The notes under the pieces: model-generated | The model's input: only the letters and a program-made list of their open reading frames with translations | Databases searched by the model: none | Told to the model about the DNA's origin: nothing | Shown: positions 43,301 through 53,589 of the stretch, in pieces | Numbering within the stretch: the first letter of the stretch is position 1 | Layout of the letters: each line of letters starts with the position of its first letter | Assembly (NCBI GenBank): GCA_035530615.1 | Contig: DATKUL010000001.1 | Span: forward strand, 310,001-374,000 | Direction of reading: 5' to 3' | DNA: 64,000 nucleotides | Source: Candidatus Paceibacterota bacterium | GTDB taxonomy: Bacteria; Actinomycetota; Actinomycetes; Nanopelagicales; Nanopelagicaceae | Translations under genes and position numbers: made by a program

Positions 43301-44680
43301 TTCACGGAAGAAATAAGCACTCGTCTTTGGAGTTCGCTTCTGCGTTTCCTTGTCCACGTGGAAAAGACCAAAAGATTTAGTCCACCCTTGTGCCCATTCT
43401 AAATTATCCAGGAGGGACCAAGCAAAATAGCCACGAAGATCTATGCCAGATTCACGAGCATTCAGTGCAGCATCTAAATGCGATTGGTAATATTCAACGC
43501 GATCCTGGTCATCAATTTCACCATCGACCATGACATCCGCAAATGCACCTCCATTTTCAGTGATATAAAGCGGCACACCAGGCAACCGCTCCTGTGTCTG
43601 GCGAAGCGTGCTAGTCAAACTCTCAGGGTGAACCTCCCAACCCATTTCAGTAAGCGGACCGCGCGGCACTGCAAGATAAGGCGGAGTTCCCGGGTAAGAC
43701 TTCGAATGGTGGTGCTCGCCATCTTTCGTCTTGCCATCTTTCGGAACCGATGCAATTCGAATTGGCATGTAGTAATTAATCCCCAGCCAATCGATGGGAG
43801 CGGCAATAGATTTCAATTCTGACCCTGTGACGAAGGACCAATCTGTAAATTGGCGCGTGCCTTCAATAATGTCTGCTGGGACACCGCGACCGGCAAGCAG
43901 ATCGAGCCAGAGTCGATTTTGAAGGCCATCTATCTGTCGAGCCGCAGTCTCAACACCCGTGTCCTCCGCGATGACAGACATGAGATTCAGGACAATCCCA
44001 GCATTTTTTGCCTTGTATCCGCGGAGAACTTCCATAGACCGACCGTGCGCGGCAAGGAGGCGGTAGGCGGCCTCTAGTCCGGCGGCGGCATCGCCCTTGC
44101 CAGGCGCCATGACGATATCTGCATAACCCAAGAAAGCAGAACACCAAGGCTCGTTAAAGGTAGCCCACATGGATGTTCGGTCAACAAAATTCTTGGCCAG
44201 TACCTCGGTGTACTCCGCAAAGGCATCGCTGATTCCCGACCAGTTCCAGCCGCCTTTCTTCTCCAAAGCCGAAGGCAGGTCCCAGTGGTAGATGGTGATC
44301 ACTGGCTCGATATTTCGCTTGAGCAAACCGTCGATCAATCGATCATAAAAAGCAACTCCAGCGGGATCAACCTTGCCCACTCCATCATGGAGAATTCGCG
44401 GCCAACTTATTGAGAAGCGATATGAATCAACTCCCAACCACGACAAATGATCGAGATCCTCTTCCCATCGATTGACGTGATCGCATGCTGGATCTGCCTG
44501 CGCACCATCAACGATATTTCCCGATATGGCCGCAAAATCTTCCCAAATGGAGCGACCACGTAGAGTGCTCGAGCCCTCTATCTGCCATGAGGATGTGGCA
44601 GCGCCAATGCGAAAATCTTTCGGCATACGGGAAACTAAGTTTGCGATCTTGGCATGCGAGGCATCATTTAGTGGGGGCAT
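43271..44680 (-). CDS. GH1 beta-glucosidase
   Basis: 469 residues, (beta/alpha)8 barrel. N-terminal FRIGAATSSWQIEG binds the glucose; acid/base Glu is in WATFNEPW (about residue 172) and the nucleophile in LYITENGGAF (about 370). No signal peptide, so it works on sugars after uptake. It lies 28 bp behind the second permease gene and ends the SBP-permease-permease-GH1 operon, suggesting cellobiose or other beta-glucosides as the transported sugar. Confidence 0.95.
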   Translation of the reverse strand: MPPLNDASHAKIANLVSRMPKDFRIGAATSSWQIEGSSTLRGRSIWEDFAAISGNIVDGAQADPACDHVNRWEEDLDHLSWLGVDSYRFSISWPRILHDGVGKVDPAGVAFYDRLIDGLLKRNIEPVITIYHWDLPSALEKKGGWNWSGISDAFAEYTEVLAKNFVDRTSMWATFNEPWCSAFLGYADIVMAPGKGDAAAGLEAAYRLLAAHGRSMEVLRGYKAKNAGIVLNLMSVIAEDTGVETAARQIDGLQNRLWLDLLAGRGVPADIIEGTRQFTDWSFVTGSELKSIAAPIDWLGINYYMPIRIASVPKDGKTKDGEHHHSKSYPGTPPYLAVPRGPLTEMGWEVHPESLTSTLRQTQERLPGVPLYITENGGAFADVMVDGEIDDQDRVEYYQSHLDAALNARESGIDLRGYFAWSLLDNLEWAQGWTKSFGLFHVDKETQKRTPKTSAYFFRELLARRKPKP

Positions 44681-44708
44681 GGAAACTCGCTTCTCTAGGA
44701 GAGCAATA

Positions 44709-45632
44709 CTATTTTACAGATCCGGCAAGGAGTCCTCGGACGAAGAAGCGCTGCAGCGAAAAGAATACGACAAGTGGAATAGCAATCGTTACGAATGCAC
44801 CAGCGGTAAGAATTTCCCAACCAGATCCCCATTGACCCACAAGAGAGGCAAGTTTGACGTTGATCGGAGCAACTTCTTCGGTTCCTGACGCAAATGTCAA
44901 CGCCACGAGCAAGTCGTTCCAAACCCAGAGGAACTGGAAGATTGCAAAGGCCGCAATGGCCGGAATCGAGAGTGGAATGACAATTTGACGAAATACCTTG
45001 AAGTGATTGCCGCCATCCACGTGCGCCGCTTCCATCAAATCCCGTGGCAAGGACGCAATAAAGTTATGGAGTAGATAAATTGCCAGAGGCAAAGCAAACA
45101 TTGTGTGAGGGAGCCAAATTCCAGCAAAGTGACCGGCAATCCCCAATTTGGGAACGATTGTGATACCGCCAATATGTGCGCCACCAGTGAAAAGTTGAAG
45201 CAGTGGCACGAGAGACATCTGGATAGGAACGACCTGTAAAGCAAAGATGAAGAAAAAGAGTGCGTCACTTCCCTTGAATTTGATCCAAGCAAGCGTATAT
45301 GCAGCCATAGTCGCGATCACAACCGGGAAAATCACGGCCGGGACCGTAATAACGATTGAGTTCATCAAATATGGAAGAACCCCGTCAGCGAGAGTCGATG
45401 AACTCGAACCGAAAAGAACAGAATGGTAATTCGCCAAAGTTAGATCTGGATTTGTGAAAACATGCCACCAACCCGATAGAAAAATATCTTCTTTCTTTCT
45501 AAATGAACTAGCAAAGAGCCCAAAGGTAGGAACAGTCCAAAGAACTGTGATAATCCAAACGACAGTAGTCGCAAATCTGGACGAGAAGATCTTTCGGCCC
45601 GGATTTGCATCAGCGAGCTTCGTGGTGCTCAT
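44709..45632 (-). CDS. Sugar ABC transporter permease, MalG/CUT1 type
   Basis: 307 residues, six membrane helices. EAA loop SLPRDLMEAAHVDGGNHFKVFRQIVIPLSIPAIAAF (about 195-230; key EAA...G...P residues present) contacts the ATPase. It starts in a 4-nt overlap with the MalF-type partner. No ATPase gene is in the operon. Confidence 0.93.
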   Translation of the reverse strand: MSTTKLADANPGRKIFSSRFATTVVWIITVLWTVPTFGLFASSFRKKEDIFLSGWWHVFTNPDLTLANYHSVLFGSSSSTLADGVLPYLMNSIVITVPAVIFPVVIATMAAYTLAWIKFKGSDALFFFIFALQVVPIQMSLVPLLQLFTGGAHIGGITIVPKLGIAGHFAGIWLPHTMFALPLAIYLLHNFIASLPRDLMEAAHVDGGNHFKVFRQIVIPLSIPAIAAFAIFQFLWVWNDLLVALTFASGTEEVAPINVKLASLVGQWGSGWEILTAGAFVTIAIPLVVFFSLQRFFVRGLLAGSVK

Positions 45633-46609
45633 GCAATTGTCCGCTCTCTTCGCAGGTTTCTTATGTTGTAAATCAAGATTGGCGTCACAAATACAAAGAG
45701 AATGACAGCCAAGGCAGAACCCCTTCCCGTATTAAAACGAACAAATACTTCCGAATACATCTCATTGGAAATAACACTGGTACCGAAATTTCCACCGGTC
45801 ATTGTTCGGACGATATCGAAGAGTTTGAGCGACGTGACCAACATCGTGGCGAGGACGACAATAAAGGTGCTGCGCACCATTGGAAAGGTAATCCAAGTAA
45901 ATAGCCGCCATCCGTGCGCTCCATCAAGAGCCGACGCTTCAACAATATCCGCGGGTACCGCCTTAATGGCAGCAGAGAGAATTACCATCGCGAACCCGGT
46001 CTGGACCCAGATGAAAATAACCATCAAAAGGAAGGTATTGAGCGGCTGCGTCAGAATCCAGTTAGATGGATGAAATCCAAAAGAACGGACTATGGAACTT
46101 AATAATCCAGTTTGTGGCTTGCTAGGTACCGCATAGTCGTAGACGAACTTCCAGATCACTGAGGCGCCAACGAAGGAGATCGCCATCGGCATAAATAGCA
46201 ATGACTTTGCTACAGACTCACGCTTCATGCGATCCAGCATGATTGCCAGAAACAAACCAAGGGCGGTTGTTGCAAAAGGTGTAACAACAATCCAGAGCAT
46301 GGTGTTAGAGAAAACCTTCCGCATATCGGCATTGCTCATTAGCCAGGTGTAATTTTGGAATCCGACAAATTTCTTTGAGTTGGCATCTTCAAAACTAAAT
46401 AGAATTGTCTGAATGGCCGGAACGATGAGGCCGGCAAAAAGAAGAATCATCGCCGGTCCAAGAAGGGTCACTATTGCTATCGGACGCTGTTTGCGCCCGT
46501 TCGCTTTGCCGGCGATATAGAAGATCACAAGTAAGACCGCAAAGAAGAGTGCTACCGCGACTACGACCTGTCCGAATTTGGGGGCGTTGGTGGAGAAGAA
46601 TGAATTCAC
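45629..46609 (-). CDS. Sugar ABC transporter permease, MalF/CUT1 type
   Basis: 326 residues from GTG 46609 (GGGGGA before it; TTG at 46621 also possible). Six to seven membrane helices; EAA loop VPADIVEASALDGAHGWRLF. No large periplasmic insert. Follows the solute-binding protein gene after a strong hairpin. Confidence 0.92.
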   Translation of the reverse strand: MNSFFSTNAPKFGQVVVAVALFFAVLLVIFYIAGKANGRKQRPIAIVTLLGPAMILLFAGLIVPAIQTILFSFEDANSKKFVGFQNYTWLMSNADMRKVFSNTMLWIVVTPFATTALGLFLAIMLDRMKRESVAKSLLFMPMAISFVGASVIWKFVYDYAVPSKPQTGLLSSIVRSFGFHPSNWILTQPLNTFLLMVIFIWVQTGFAMVILSAAIKAVPADIVEASALDGAHGWRLFTWITFPMVRSTFIVVLATMLVTSLKLFDIVRTMTGGNFGTSVISNEMYSEVFVRFNTGRGSALAVILFVFVTPILIYNIRNLRRERTIA

Positions 46610-46706
46610 TTCATCCCCCAATCTAAATTTTCAGTAGTTTAAGCATTTCTGGTTCAAGTTACCAGTATTCATTTCTTGAGTAAATGCAGGTTACTGCAGA
46701 TAGAAA

Positions 46707-46740
46707 TTGGTGGGGACCCGAAAAATCGGATCCCCACCAA
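46707..46740 (-). terminator. Hairpin between SBP and permease genes (beta-glucoside operon)
   Basis: TTGGTGGGGACCCGA and TCGGATCCCCACCAA pair over a short A-rich loop; on the minus strand a T-poor TTTCTATC follows. Likely an attenuator or 3'-end stabiliser that keeps SBP expression above that of the permeases. Confidence 0.75.
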
Positions 46741-46755
46741 CCTTTTTAAGCTCTT

Positions 46756-48096
46756 TTAGCTAACTGGCCATGAATCATCAATCGCTTTGGCTACATCGGC
46801 GGCAGACTTGCCTTCTGCGAACCAAGCGGTTAATTGGGTCCATTCAGTTCCCGCTCCAACAGCTGCAGGCATTGCATCCGAGGCGTCGAAGACAAATGTT
46901 GAATGCTTGTCTGCCAAGTACTTAGCCGATAGTTGATCAAGTGGGTTCTTGTAAGCCGATAGTGGGACACCAGAGTTAGCAGAGAGCCAACCGCCACCAG
47001 AACCAGCAGTTTTAATGCGATTGATCGCCCACTGTGGAGTGGATAGGTAGTTCTGAAGTTCTTGAACTTCAGGGCGCTTTGAGAACGCGGCGAAGAATTC
47101 TCCGCCACCTTCTACTGGAGTCTTCACAGATGGATTGATACCTGGGAGGTAGAAAGCCCATACATCGCCATTCTTGCTGACATCAGTACCGGCTGGGTAC
47201 TGAGCTGCGTAAAACGACGCTTGCTGAAGCATCATGCAACTTCCCGTTGGGATGCCAAGTCCAGCATCTTGGAAAGTTGTCGTGGCAATTGCCTGAACGT
47301 CTCCAACATACTTTGGATTCTGCATCCATTTTTCAACGGTATCCATTGCTGCCAGGATCTTTGGAGCAGAGAACTTAATCTTGTGTGAAATCCAATTGGC
47401 ATAAACTTTTCCACCAAACTGACGGACTACAACTTCTTCCAACCAGTCCGTTGCTGGCCAACCAGTTGCGCCACCAGAGCCAATTCCACCACAGAATGCA
47501 ATCTGATTAGCGGCCGCCATCTTGTCTGCCAGTGCCATCATCCCAGTCCACGTAGTTGGGACTGAATAGCCTGCGTTAGCAAACTGCTTTGGCGAGTACC
47601 AGACTAATGACTTCATGTTTGCGCTATTTGGGGCGGCGTAGAACTTGCCCTTCACGGAGCCATATCCCTTCCAGCCTGCGCTCCAATATTTGTTAACATT
47701 GGCGAGCGTCTTGGCGGGGGCAACTACTGCCTTGCCTGTTGCGACCATCTGTGCGAGGAGTCCGGGTTGAGGAATGATTGCGATATCAGGAGCGTTTCCG
47801 CCCTTTACGCGAACGGGAAGGAGTGCTTCGAATTGGTTTGATCCTTCAATTTTGACTTTGATTCCAGTACAGGCCGTGAATGATTTGAGGGCGTTCTGAT
47901 ACTTTGACAATTCTGGATCAAGGATAGAAGTAAATATCTTGACCGTCTTGCCCTTCATTTTCGCATAGCCCTTACCAATAACCTTGTCACAGTTAATTGC
48001 TGCATTTGCTGGAGCAACAGTCGTCACCAAGGTTGCTAGAAGTGATGCCGTGGCAATTCCAACCACTGTCAGCAATTTCTTTCGACTAATCGACAT
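46756..48096 (-). CDS. Sugar ABC transporter substrate-binding protein
   Basis: 446 residues. Signal peptide of about 32 residues ending APANAA without a lipobox, which is unusual for a Gram-positive SBP. Mature protein shows the CUT1 two-lobe pattern (VKGGNAPDIAIIPQPGLLAQM, GIGSGGATGWPATDWLEEVV). AGAGGAT precedes the ATG. The operon with a GH1 enzyme suggests beta-glucoside binding. Confidence 0.92.
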   Translation of the reverse strand: MSISRKKLLTVVGIATASLLATLVTTVAPANAAINCDKVIGKGYAKMKGKTVKIFTSILDPELSKYQNALKSFTACTGIKVKIEGSNQFEALLPVRVKGGNAPDIAIIPQPGLLAQMVATGKAVVAPAKTLANVNKYWSAGWKGYGSVKGKFYAAPNSANMKSLVWYSPKQFANAGYSVPTTWTGMMALADKMAAANQIAFCGGIGSGGATGWPATDWLEEVVVRQFGGKVYANWISHKIKFSAPKILAAMDTVEKWMQNPKYVGDVQAIATTTFQDAGLGIPTGSCMMLQQASFYAAQYPAGTDVSKNGDVWAFYLPGINPSVKTPVEGGGEFFAAFSKRPEVQELQNYLSTPQWAINRIKTAGSGGGWLSANSGVPLSAYKNPLDQLSAKYLADKHSTFVFDASDAMPAAVGAGTEWTQLTAWFAEGKSAADVAKAIDDSWPVS

Positions 48097-48211
48097 AAAT
48101 ATCCTCTTTTTTTACGTAGGAGCGCCTCGGATCCCCCGGTGAGATCCGTATTCCGCGTAAACGAAAGTCTGGCGTTCTGTCCTGCCAACCACAATGAATT
48201 AGAGTGTGTAA

Positions 48212-48223
48212 ATTGCTTGCAAT
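48212..48223. promoter_or_regulatory. 12-bp palindrome in the SBP promoter
   Basis: ATTGC-TT-GCAAT lies between a minus-strand TTGTTG and TACACA (16-bp spacing), about 115 bp before the SBP start. The shape suits a LacI-family operator; no lacI gene is in the window. Confidence 0.5.
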
Positions 48224-48247
48224 CGACAACAATTTGATAACGAAGCG

Positions 48248-49843
48248 TTATAAGATACCTATCCAAATGCAGGCATTTGCGCTCAGAATAAGTTCCCCGT
48301 CAACGGAAACAATTTTGCGATCCGAAGAAATTTCGATGCGCCCATGCCTAGAAATCGCTTGCGGGGTCTGTGACGTATTGAGAATCACTTCGACATCACC
48401 ACGTCGATAGCCCAGTAAACCTGATCCGTCAGGCGTAATCGACCATGCAAAGGTATCTACTCCGTGAAAGAGTTTTTTCCGCACACTGAGTGCCGCTCGA
48501 TACAACTCAAGCGAACTCGCCGAGTCGCCCCTCTCATGCTCTACGGTCAAAGAAGCCCAGGTTTGAGGCACGGGTAGCCATGGCCTGCCTTGGGTGAATC
48601 CAAATGGGGTGGTCACTCCATTCCATGGCATCGGTACACGTGCGCCATCACGACCCTTCTGCCCGCCTTTAGTCCGGATGAATGCGGGATCCTGTCGGTC
48701 GCCATCTGCAAGTTCGACGTCGGGAAGCCCCAACTCCTGACCTTGATATACGTAACAAGATCCCGGCAGGCCAAAAATAAACAGAGCTAATGCCCGGGCT
48801 TCTACCGCGCCGATTCGTGAAACCAAGCGAGGCGAATCATGGTTACTAAGCGCCCACGTCGGTGACGCTCCAACACCACCGATAAGTTTCAACGTCCTAT
48901 CAATGCAACTGAAAATCGCTTCATCATCAAATGGCGCGACAAGTAGGTCGAAATTAAATACCTGCTGCAATTCATCAGGGCGTACATAGAGAGTTGCTCG
49001 CTCCGGAGGATGGACCCACGCCTCAGCTACAGCCATTATTTCTCTGTCGTAGGAATCAAAGATCTTGCGCCATGCACGGTAAATCTCATGAACGCCGTCG
49101 CGATCGAAATATGGAACAGTTGCCAGCAATTCATTACGAACCGAATCATCCATCTCGACGTCCAGACGGAGAGCATTACTAAGTCCTTGCGGGTCAAAAT
49201 GGTCCTGCAGAATATTTTCTTTCACAAGACCATGGGCTACATCAATTCGAAATCCATCGACACCCAAATCTATCCAGAAACGAATAGTCTTTTCGAAGTC
49301 CTCCCTGACTTCCTCATTGCTCCAATTGAGATCGGGCTGTGAAGAATCAAATAAGTGTAGGTACCACTGACCATCGGCAACCTGAGTCCATGCCGGCCCA
49401 CCGAATAGGGAAATCCAGTTATTCGGCGGAGTTTGTGCATCTTTCCCATCATGAAAATGAAAACGAGATCTCTCCGCAGAGCCCTTGGGTGCTGCGAGAG
49501 CTTCTTGGAACCAGACGTGATCGCTCGAAAAGTGGTTTGGGATTATGTCTATAAGGACTTTCAATCCGAGTTCATGGGCGCGGTCGAAGAGAATCTTGGC
49601 GTCATTCAATGTTCCATGACGGGGATCAACGTCACGCGGATTGGCGACGTCGTACCCGCCATCCTTATTCGGCGACGAGTAAAAAGGGCTGAGCCAAATG
49701 CCATCTACACCCAAAGTCTGGACGTAATCGAGGTGATCGGAAATTCCGCGGAGATCACCTTCACCATCACCGTTGCTGTCGAAGAAAGAGCGCGGGTAAA
49801 TCTGATAGAAAACGGCTTCTTTCCACCACGTAGAATTTTTCAT
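48248..49843 (-). CDS. GH13 alpha-glucosidase / oligo-1,6-glucosidase
   Basis: 531 residues from ATG 49843, which overlaps the preceding stop as ATGA. WWKEAVFYQIYPRSF start; nucleophile Asp in GFRIDVAHG, acid Glu in AVAEAW, third Asp in LSNHDSPRL. No signal peptide: cytoplasmic hydrolysis of imported malto-oligosaccharides to glucose. Last gene of the starch operon. Confidence 0.94.
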   Translation of the reverse strand: MKNSTWWKEAVFYQIYPRSFFDSNGDGEGDLRGISDHLDYVQTLGVDGIWLSPFYSSPNKDGGYDVANPRDVDPRHGTLNDAKILFDRAHELGLKVLIDIIPNHFSSDHVWFQEALAAPKGSAERSRFHFHDGKDAQTPPNNWISLFGGPAWTQVADGQWYLHLFDSSQPDLNWSNEEVREDFEKTIRFWIDLGVDGFRIDVAHGLVKENILQDHFDPQGLSNALRLDVEMDDSVRNELLATVPYFDRDGVHEIYRAWRKIFDSYDREIMAVAEAWVHPPERATLYVRPDELQQVFNFDLLVAPFDDEAIFSCIDRTLKLIGGVGASPTWALSNHDSPRLVSRIGAVEARALALFIFGLPGSCYVYQGQELGLPDVELADGDRQDPAFIRTKGGQKGRDGARVPMPWNGVTTPFGFTQGRPWLPVPQTWASLTVEHERGDSASSLELYRAALSVRKKLFHGVDTFAWSITPDGSGLLGYRRGDVEVILNTSQTPQAISRHGRIEISSDRKIVSVDGELILSANACIWIGIL

Positions 49844-51663
49844 TTCAATCTCCAAATACCACTAACTGCGCCTTTGCTCGAAATTGTGATCTGCCCGGAC
49901 TTTGCTTCTGGCCCGTAGAGAGTCTCTCCTATGGAGTATCCGTATGGTTTGAGATTAATGCTGTACCGTCCGGCCGACCTTGCGACAAATACCAAGACAC
50001 TCTCCTTCTCAGACTCACGGAGGTAGGCGATGGAATTTGCGCTGATGTCGATCCAACGGAGTCCGCCATTACTTAGCGCATGCGATTTCTTTCGTATAGC
50101 GATCAACTTTTTGAATTCCACAAAAAGCTCGTTGTCCCACTTCTCTGGATGCTCCCAATCAATAGTCCTTCGAGCATCTTCCCCCCACTCACCTTCCACT
50201 CCAATTTCATCGCCAGCAAAAATCGACGGCACTCCAGGATAAGTAAAAAGGATTGTTGCACCGGCAATGTGTCGGGCTCGGTCGCGTCCCACCACATTTC
50301 TGAATCGGGCAGTGTCATGTGAATCCAAGAGAAGCATGCTCGCCGTGAAAGATCTCCAGGGAATTCCGGCCGCGAACGAACGCATCATTGCGACCATCGC
50401 CTCTCCCGAAAATGTTGGGATCGGAGTTGGTAAACCCATGAAATTATCCGCAAATTTGGCCGACTTGCTCAACCATCCCCAGATCGGACGCGCAAAACCA
50501 ACGTAATTCATTGTGCCGTGCCAACCGAAGCCATCTAAGTCCGCCGGAGAATGGTCCGCGTTCTCCGCAACCAGCCAGGCATTGGGATTGGTCTCATCCA
50601 TTGCCCGGCGCACTCCGCGAGCAACTTCTTGATTCATATCTTGCCAGCCCAACCGACCTGTCATGTTCCCAACGTCAATGCGCCAGCCATCAGTGTTAAA
50701 TGGCGGCTTAAGCCATCTTTTCACCACTGAATCGGCGCCCGCGTACATCTTCTCTCTAAGGAGTGGGGATTGATAATTCAATTTTGGAAGTCCCGCTACG
50801 CCCCACCAACCAACATAACCGTGTCGAATTGTCTTATCCCAGTAGAAGAAGTCACGCTCTTTCGCATCAGGGTTCTTCAATGCTGTCTGGATCCATTCAT
50901 GACCAATCCCACAGTGATTTGTGGTCAAGTCACCCATAATTCGGAAGCCACGCTTTCTTGCGACCGAAGAAAATTCAATGAAACCTTGGTCTCCGCCCAG
51001 CAAAGGATCGGCATGTTCAAAACTTGACGCATCATAACGATGACTGGTTCGAGATGGAAAAAATGGGGTGAAGTAGATGGCATTCACGCCAAGTTCTTCT
51101 AGGTGTCCGAGATGCTCAGAAACGCCCGGGAAATCGCCGCCGTAGAACTCTGTCCCGGTTGTAGCGCCACGTCCAGTTGGTCGAGCGTTCCACTCACGTG
51201 GAACTGCCCAGGATGGCAGATCTCGCCGTTCACCTGACTTAGCAAAGCGATCAGGAAAAATTTGATAGAAGACTGCATGCTTGATCCAGTCTGGGTATTT
51301 CGGCTTGGCAATGATTTGGAAATCTTCTCGATCGACAACGTCCCTGGCAAAGACTCCCTCACCGTTCAACCAACGGTACGTACCTTTGTCGACAAAGAGA
51401 AATCGGTAGTGCGTGACAGGATTGATAATTTCAATCTCAACGCTCCACCAAGTTTCGTAAGTTCCAGTCCGCCCTTTCTTAAGTTCAAAAGTTCGTGGTT
51501 CGCCATCGTGGAAAAGACGAACCCATACTTTCAAAACCTTGTCACTCTTTGGAACGCGAACACGGAGTTTGACTTTCTCCCCAAGTGTTGGAGCAGAATT
51601 ACTTACGTATAAATCACTTCCATCATGATGCGGGGATTGTAATTTTTGTGCTTGGTAGCGCAA
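49840..51663 (-). CDS. GH13 cyclomaltodextrinase / neopullulanase-like enzyme
   Basis: 607 residues from TTG 51663, overlapping the amylase gene by 41 nt; no later in-frame start precedes the conserved part. N-terminal beta domain (about 15-115, CBM34-like), then WIKHAVFYQIFPDRFAKSG. Catalytic Asp in DGWRIDVGNMTG, Glu in LVAENADH, Asp in LLDSHDTARF. No signal peptide; would open cyclodextrins or cut maltodextrins inside the cell. Confidence 0.92.
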   Translation of the reverse strand: MRYQAQKLQSPHHDGSDLYVSNSAPTLGEKVKLRVRVPKSDKVLKVWVRLFHDGEPRTFELKKGRTGTYETWWSVEIEIINPVTHYRFLFVDKGTYRWLNGEGVFARDVVDREDFQIIAKPKYPDWIKHAVFYQIFPDRFAKSGERRDLPSWAVPREWNARPTGRGATTGTEFYGGDFPGVSEHLGHLEELGVNAIYFTPFFPSRTSHRYDASSFEHADPLLGGDQGFIEFSSVARKRGFRIMGDLTTNHCGIGHEWIQTALKNPDAKERDFFYWDKTIRHGYVGWWGVAGLPKLNYQSPLLREKMYAGADSVVKRWLKPPFNTDGWRIDVGNMTGRLGWQDMNQEVARGVRRAMDETNPNAWLVAENADHSPADLDGFGWHGTMNYVGFARPIWGWLSKSAKFADNFMGLPTPIPTFSGEAMVAMMRSFAAGIPWRSFTASMLLLDSHDTARFRNVVGRDRARHIAGATILFTYPGVPSIFAGDEIGVEGEWGEDARRTIDWEHPEKWDNELFVEFKKLIAIRKKSHALSNGGLRWIDISANSIAYLRESEKESVLVFVARSAGRYSINLKPYGYSIGETLYGPEAKSGQITISSKGAVSGIWRLK

Positions 51664-53587
51664 AAGATGCCCCCTTCGAATTTATGGCAACTGCCTTTAT
51701 TTCGAGAGTTTCACCTGCGTGCTCCTGGGGATCGACGAAAACGCTATACGGCGAGTTGGTATCTACTCCCAGCGAACGCCACTCGGGAGTTTTCGCCGAT
51801 TTGTAGAAGAACTCCACCGAGAGGAGATCGTTGGTCGCGATCCCGGCGGTGGCTTGGAAGAAGCCAGTTAAGTAATCCTCTTTCACCTTAATCTTTCCGA
51901 CTTTCACTTCTGTTCTGTCTATCAACTTATTGGCCTTCAGAACCACTGTCGCGAGTGCAGGAACTGTGATTCTTAAAGTAGAACCCTTCGTCGTGAAAGT
52001 CGTTTTGCCAAGAATTGCCTTCCATCCTCCGAAAGAAGTCGCCGTATTGACTTGAATTGTCTGTCGCTTTGCGGAATTATTCAACGCGACTACATACTCG
52101 CGTTTCTCCTTGCTATCTTTTTTGGAAAGAACAAGTACTGAGTTCTTTGCATATCTCGTCTGCATAAACGCATTCGCCAGTCCCGGATTCCTACTCCGAA
52201 GTTGAGAGAGCGTGACCAGGTACTGTGCAATTGGATTTGAATTAGTCGATGCGAAAGAATCTCCGTTACCAACAGGCTTTCCGCCAATTCTTATCTCCGT
52301 CTTCCAAGCATCGATCTTGGTCGGAAACATATCTTGTCGGGCAAGCTGATCATTGCCAGCGCCAGTTCCAGTCATTCCGACTTCGTCACCATAATAGACA
52401 ACCGGAATACCCCTCGAGAGATACATGAGTGCGTTCGCAAGTTTCGTCCTGGCTAAGAGCTGATTGGCTGGCTGCTCCTTCTTGGTCTGGATAATGTAAC
52501 CAGAGCGCCCCATATCGTGATTGCCTAGAAATGTAACCAAATCGTTGACCGACGAAGTCGCGCTGGTGTAAAGATCATCGCTTAGGAAGAGATTCTCTAG
52601 AACCTTTGCATCCGAATATCCCGAGGCGAAGTCTGTAGCAGTTCGCTGAAATGGGAAGTCCAAGACGCTCTGTATCTTGATCCGACGAACGTAGTTCATC
52701 AATTCAACCGGATTAACTTCCCATACTTCACCAAAGATAGTGAAGTTTGATACCCCAATACTCTTCGCAGCATCTTGAATAAGAGGGGACCAGTTCTTGA
52801 AGAACTCATCATCAACGTGGCGGGCTGTGTCTACCCGGAAACCCGAGATTCCGTAATCCCTTATCCATTTTCCATATACATCACCCCAACCCCGCCAGAC
52901 CGACTCTTTCTCAGTAGCCAGGTCATCCAAACCAAAGAAGTCACCTATCTTGGTGCAGTTTCCGTCTCCCCAACATTTACTCATGTCACCAACATTGTGA
53001 TAATTCGAAAGATCATTGAGCCAAGCCGGGCTTTTTGCATTGGTTGATTCAGTCGGTATGTATGCCTGTTGATCCTGATATTTGACGATGTCACCAGTGT
53101 GGTTGGTCACCACATCAAGAATTACCTTAAGTTTCATCTTTTTCGCGCATGCCACAAAATTAGTTAAATCGTCGTTAGTTCCCAAATGTGGATCTACCTT
53201 GAGAAAATCAACACCCCAATAACCGTGGTATCCCGCTCCATGCGGAGTTGACCGCTGTTGAGTAACTAGTGGAGTCAACCACACAGCCGTAAAGCCCAAT
53301 TTCTTTATGCGTGCTAATCCATCATCACCTGCCGTACACGTTCCGGTGAGCCCTTTGAGGTCTCCGCCGTGGAAAAAGGCCGTACTTGTAGGATCAAATC
53401 CATCGCCCGCGTCATTGCTCGGGTCCCCATCCTTGTAGCGATCGGGCATAACAAAGTAAATGAGGTCGGAGGCCATTCCGACTCGCGTGCTCTTGGAACT
53501 CGCTCCTGAAGCAGCAGAAATTGAATAGAGTGAAGAGAGCGCGAGCAGAGTGGCGATGAGAAGTGAAAGTGAACTTTTACGTTTCAA
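51623..53587 (-). CDS. Secreted GH13 alpha-amylase
   Basis: 654 residues with signal peptide MKRKSSLSLLIATLLALSSL...AASGA. Catalytic Asp in GFRVDTARHVDDEF, Glu in TIFGEVWE, Asp in FLGNHDMGRSG. Beta-sandwich C domain about 470-560, then a further Ig-like domain (about 560-654) with no recognised carbohydrate-binding signature. Placed between transporter and intracellular glucosidases, it should break starch outside the cell. Confidence 0.93.
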   Translation of the reverse strand: MKRKSSLSLLIATLLALSSLYSISAASGASSKSTRVGMASDLIYFVMPDRYKDGDPSNDAGDGFDPTSTAFFHGGDLKGLTGTCTAGDDGLARIKKLGFTAVWLTPLVTQQRSTPHGAGYHGYWGVDFLKVDPHLGTNDDLTNFVACAKKMKLKVILDVVTNHTGDIVKYQDQQAYIPTESTNAKSPAWLNDLSNYHNVGDMSKCWGDGNCTKIGDFFGLDDLATEKESVWRGWGDVYGKWIRDYGISGFRVDTARHVDDEFFKNWSPLIQDAAKSIGVSNFTIFGEVWEVNPVELMNYVRRIKIQSVLDFPFQRTATDFASGYSDAKVLENLFLSDDLYTSATSSVNDLVTFLGNHDMGRSGYIIQTKKEQPANQLLARTKLANALMYLSRGIPVVYYGDEVGMTGTGAGNDQLARQDMFPTKIDAWKTEIRIGGKPVGNGDSFASTNSNPIAQYLVTLSQLRSRNPGLANAFMQTRYAKNSVLVLSKKDSKEKREYVVALNNSAKRQTIQVNTATSFGGWKAILGKTTFTTKGSTLRITVPALATVVLKANKLIDRTEVKVGKIKVKEDYLTGFFQATAGIATNDLLSVEFFYKSAKTPEWRSLGVDTNSPYSVFVDPQEHAGETLEIKAVAINSKGASFALPSTKITIPAS

Positions 53588-53589
53588 AA

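Noticed and set aside
46681-46755. Riboswitch between SBP and permease genes
   Set aside because: The sequence is a single simple stem-loop without a recognisable aptamer.
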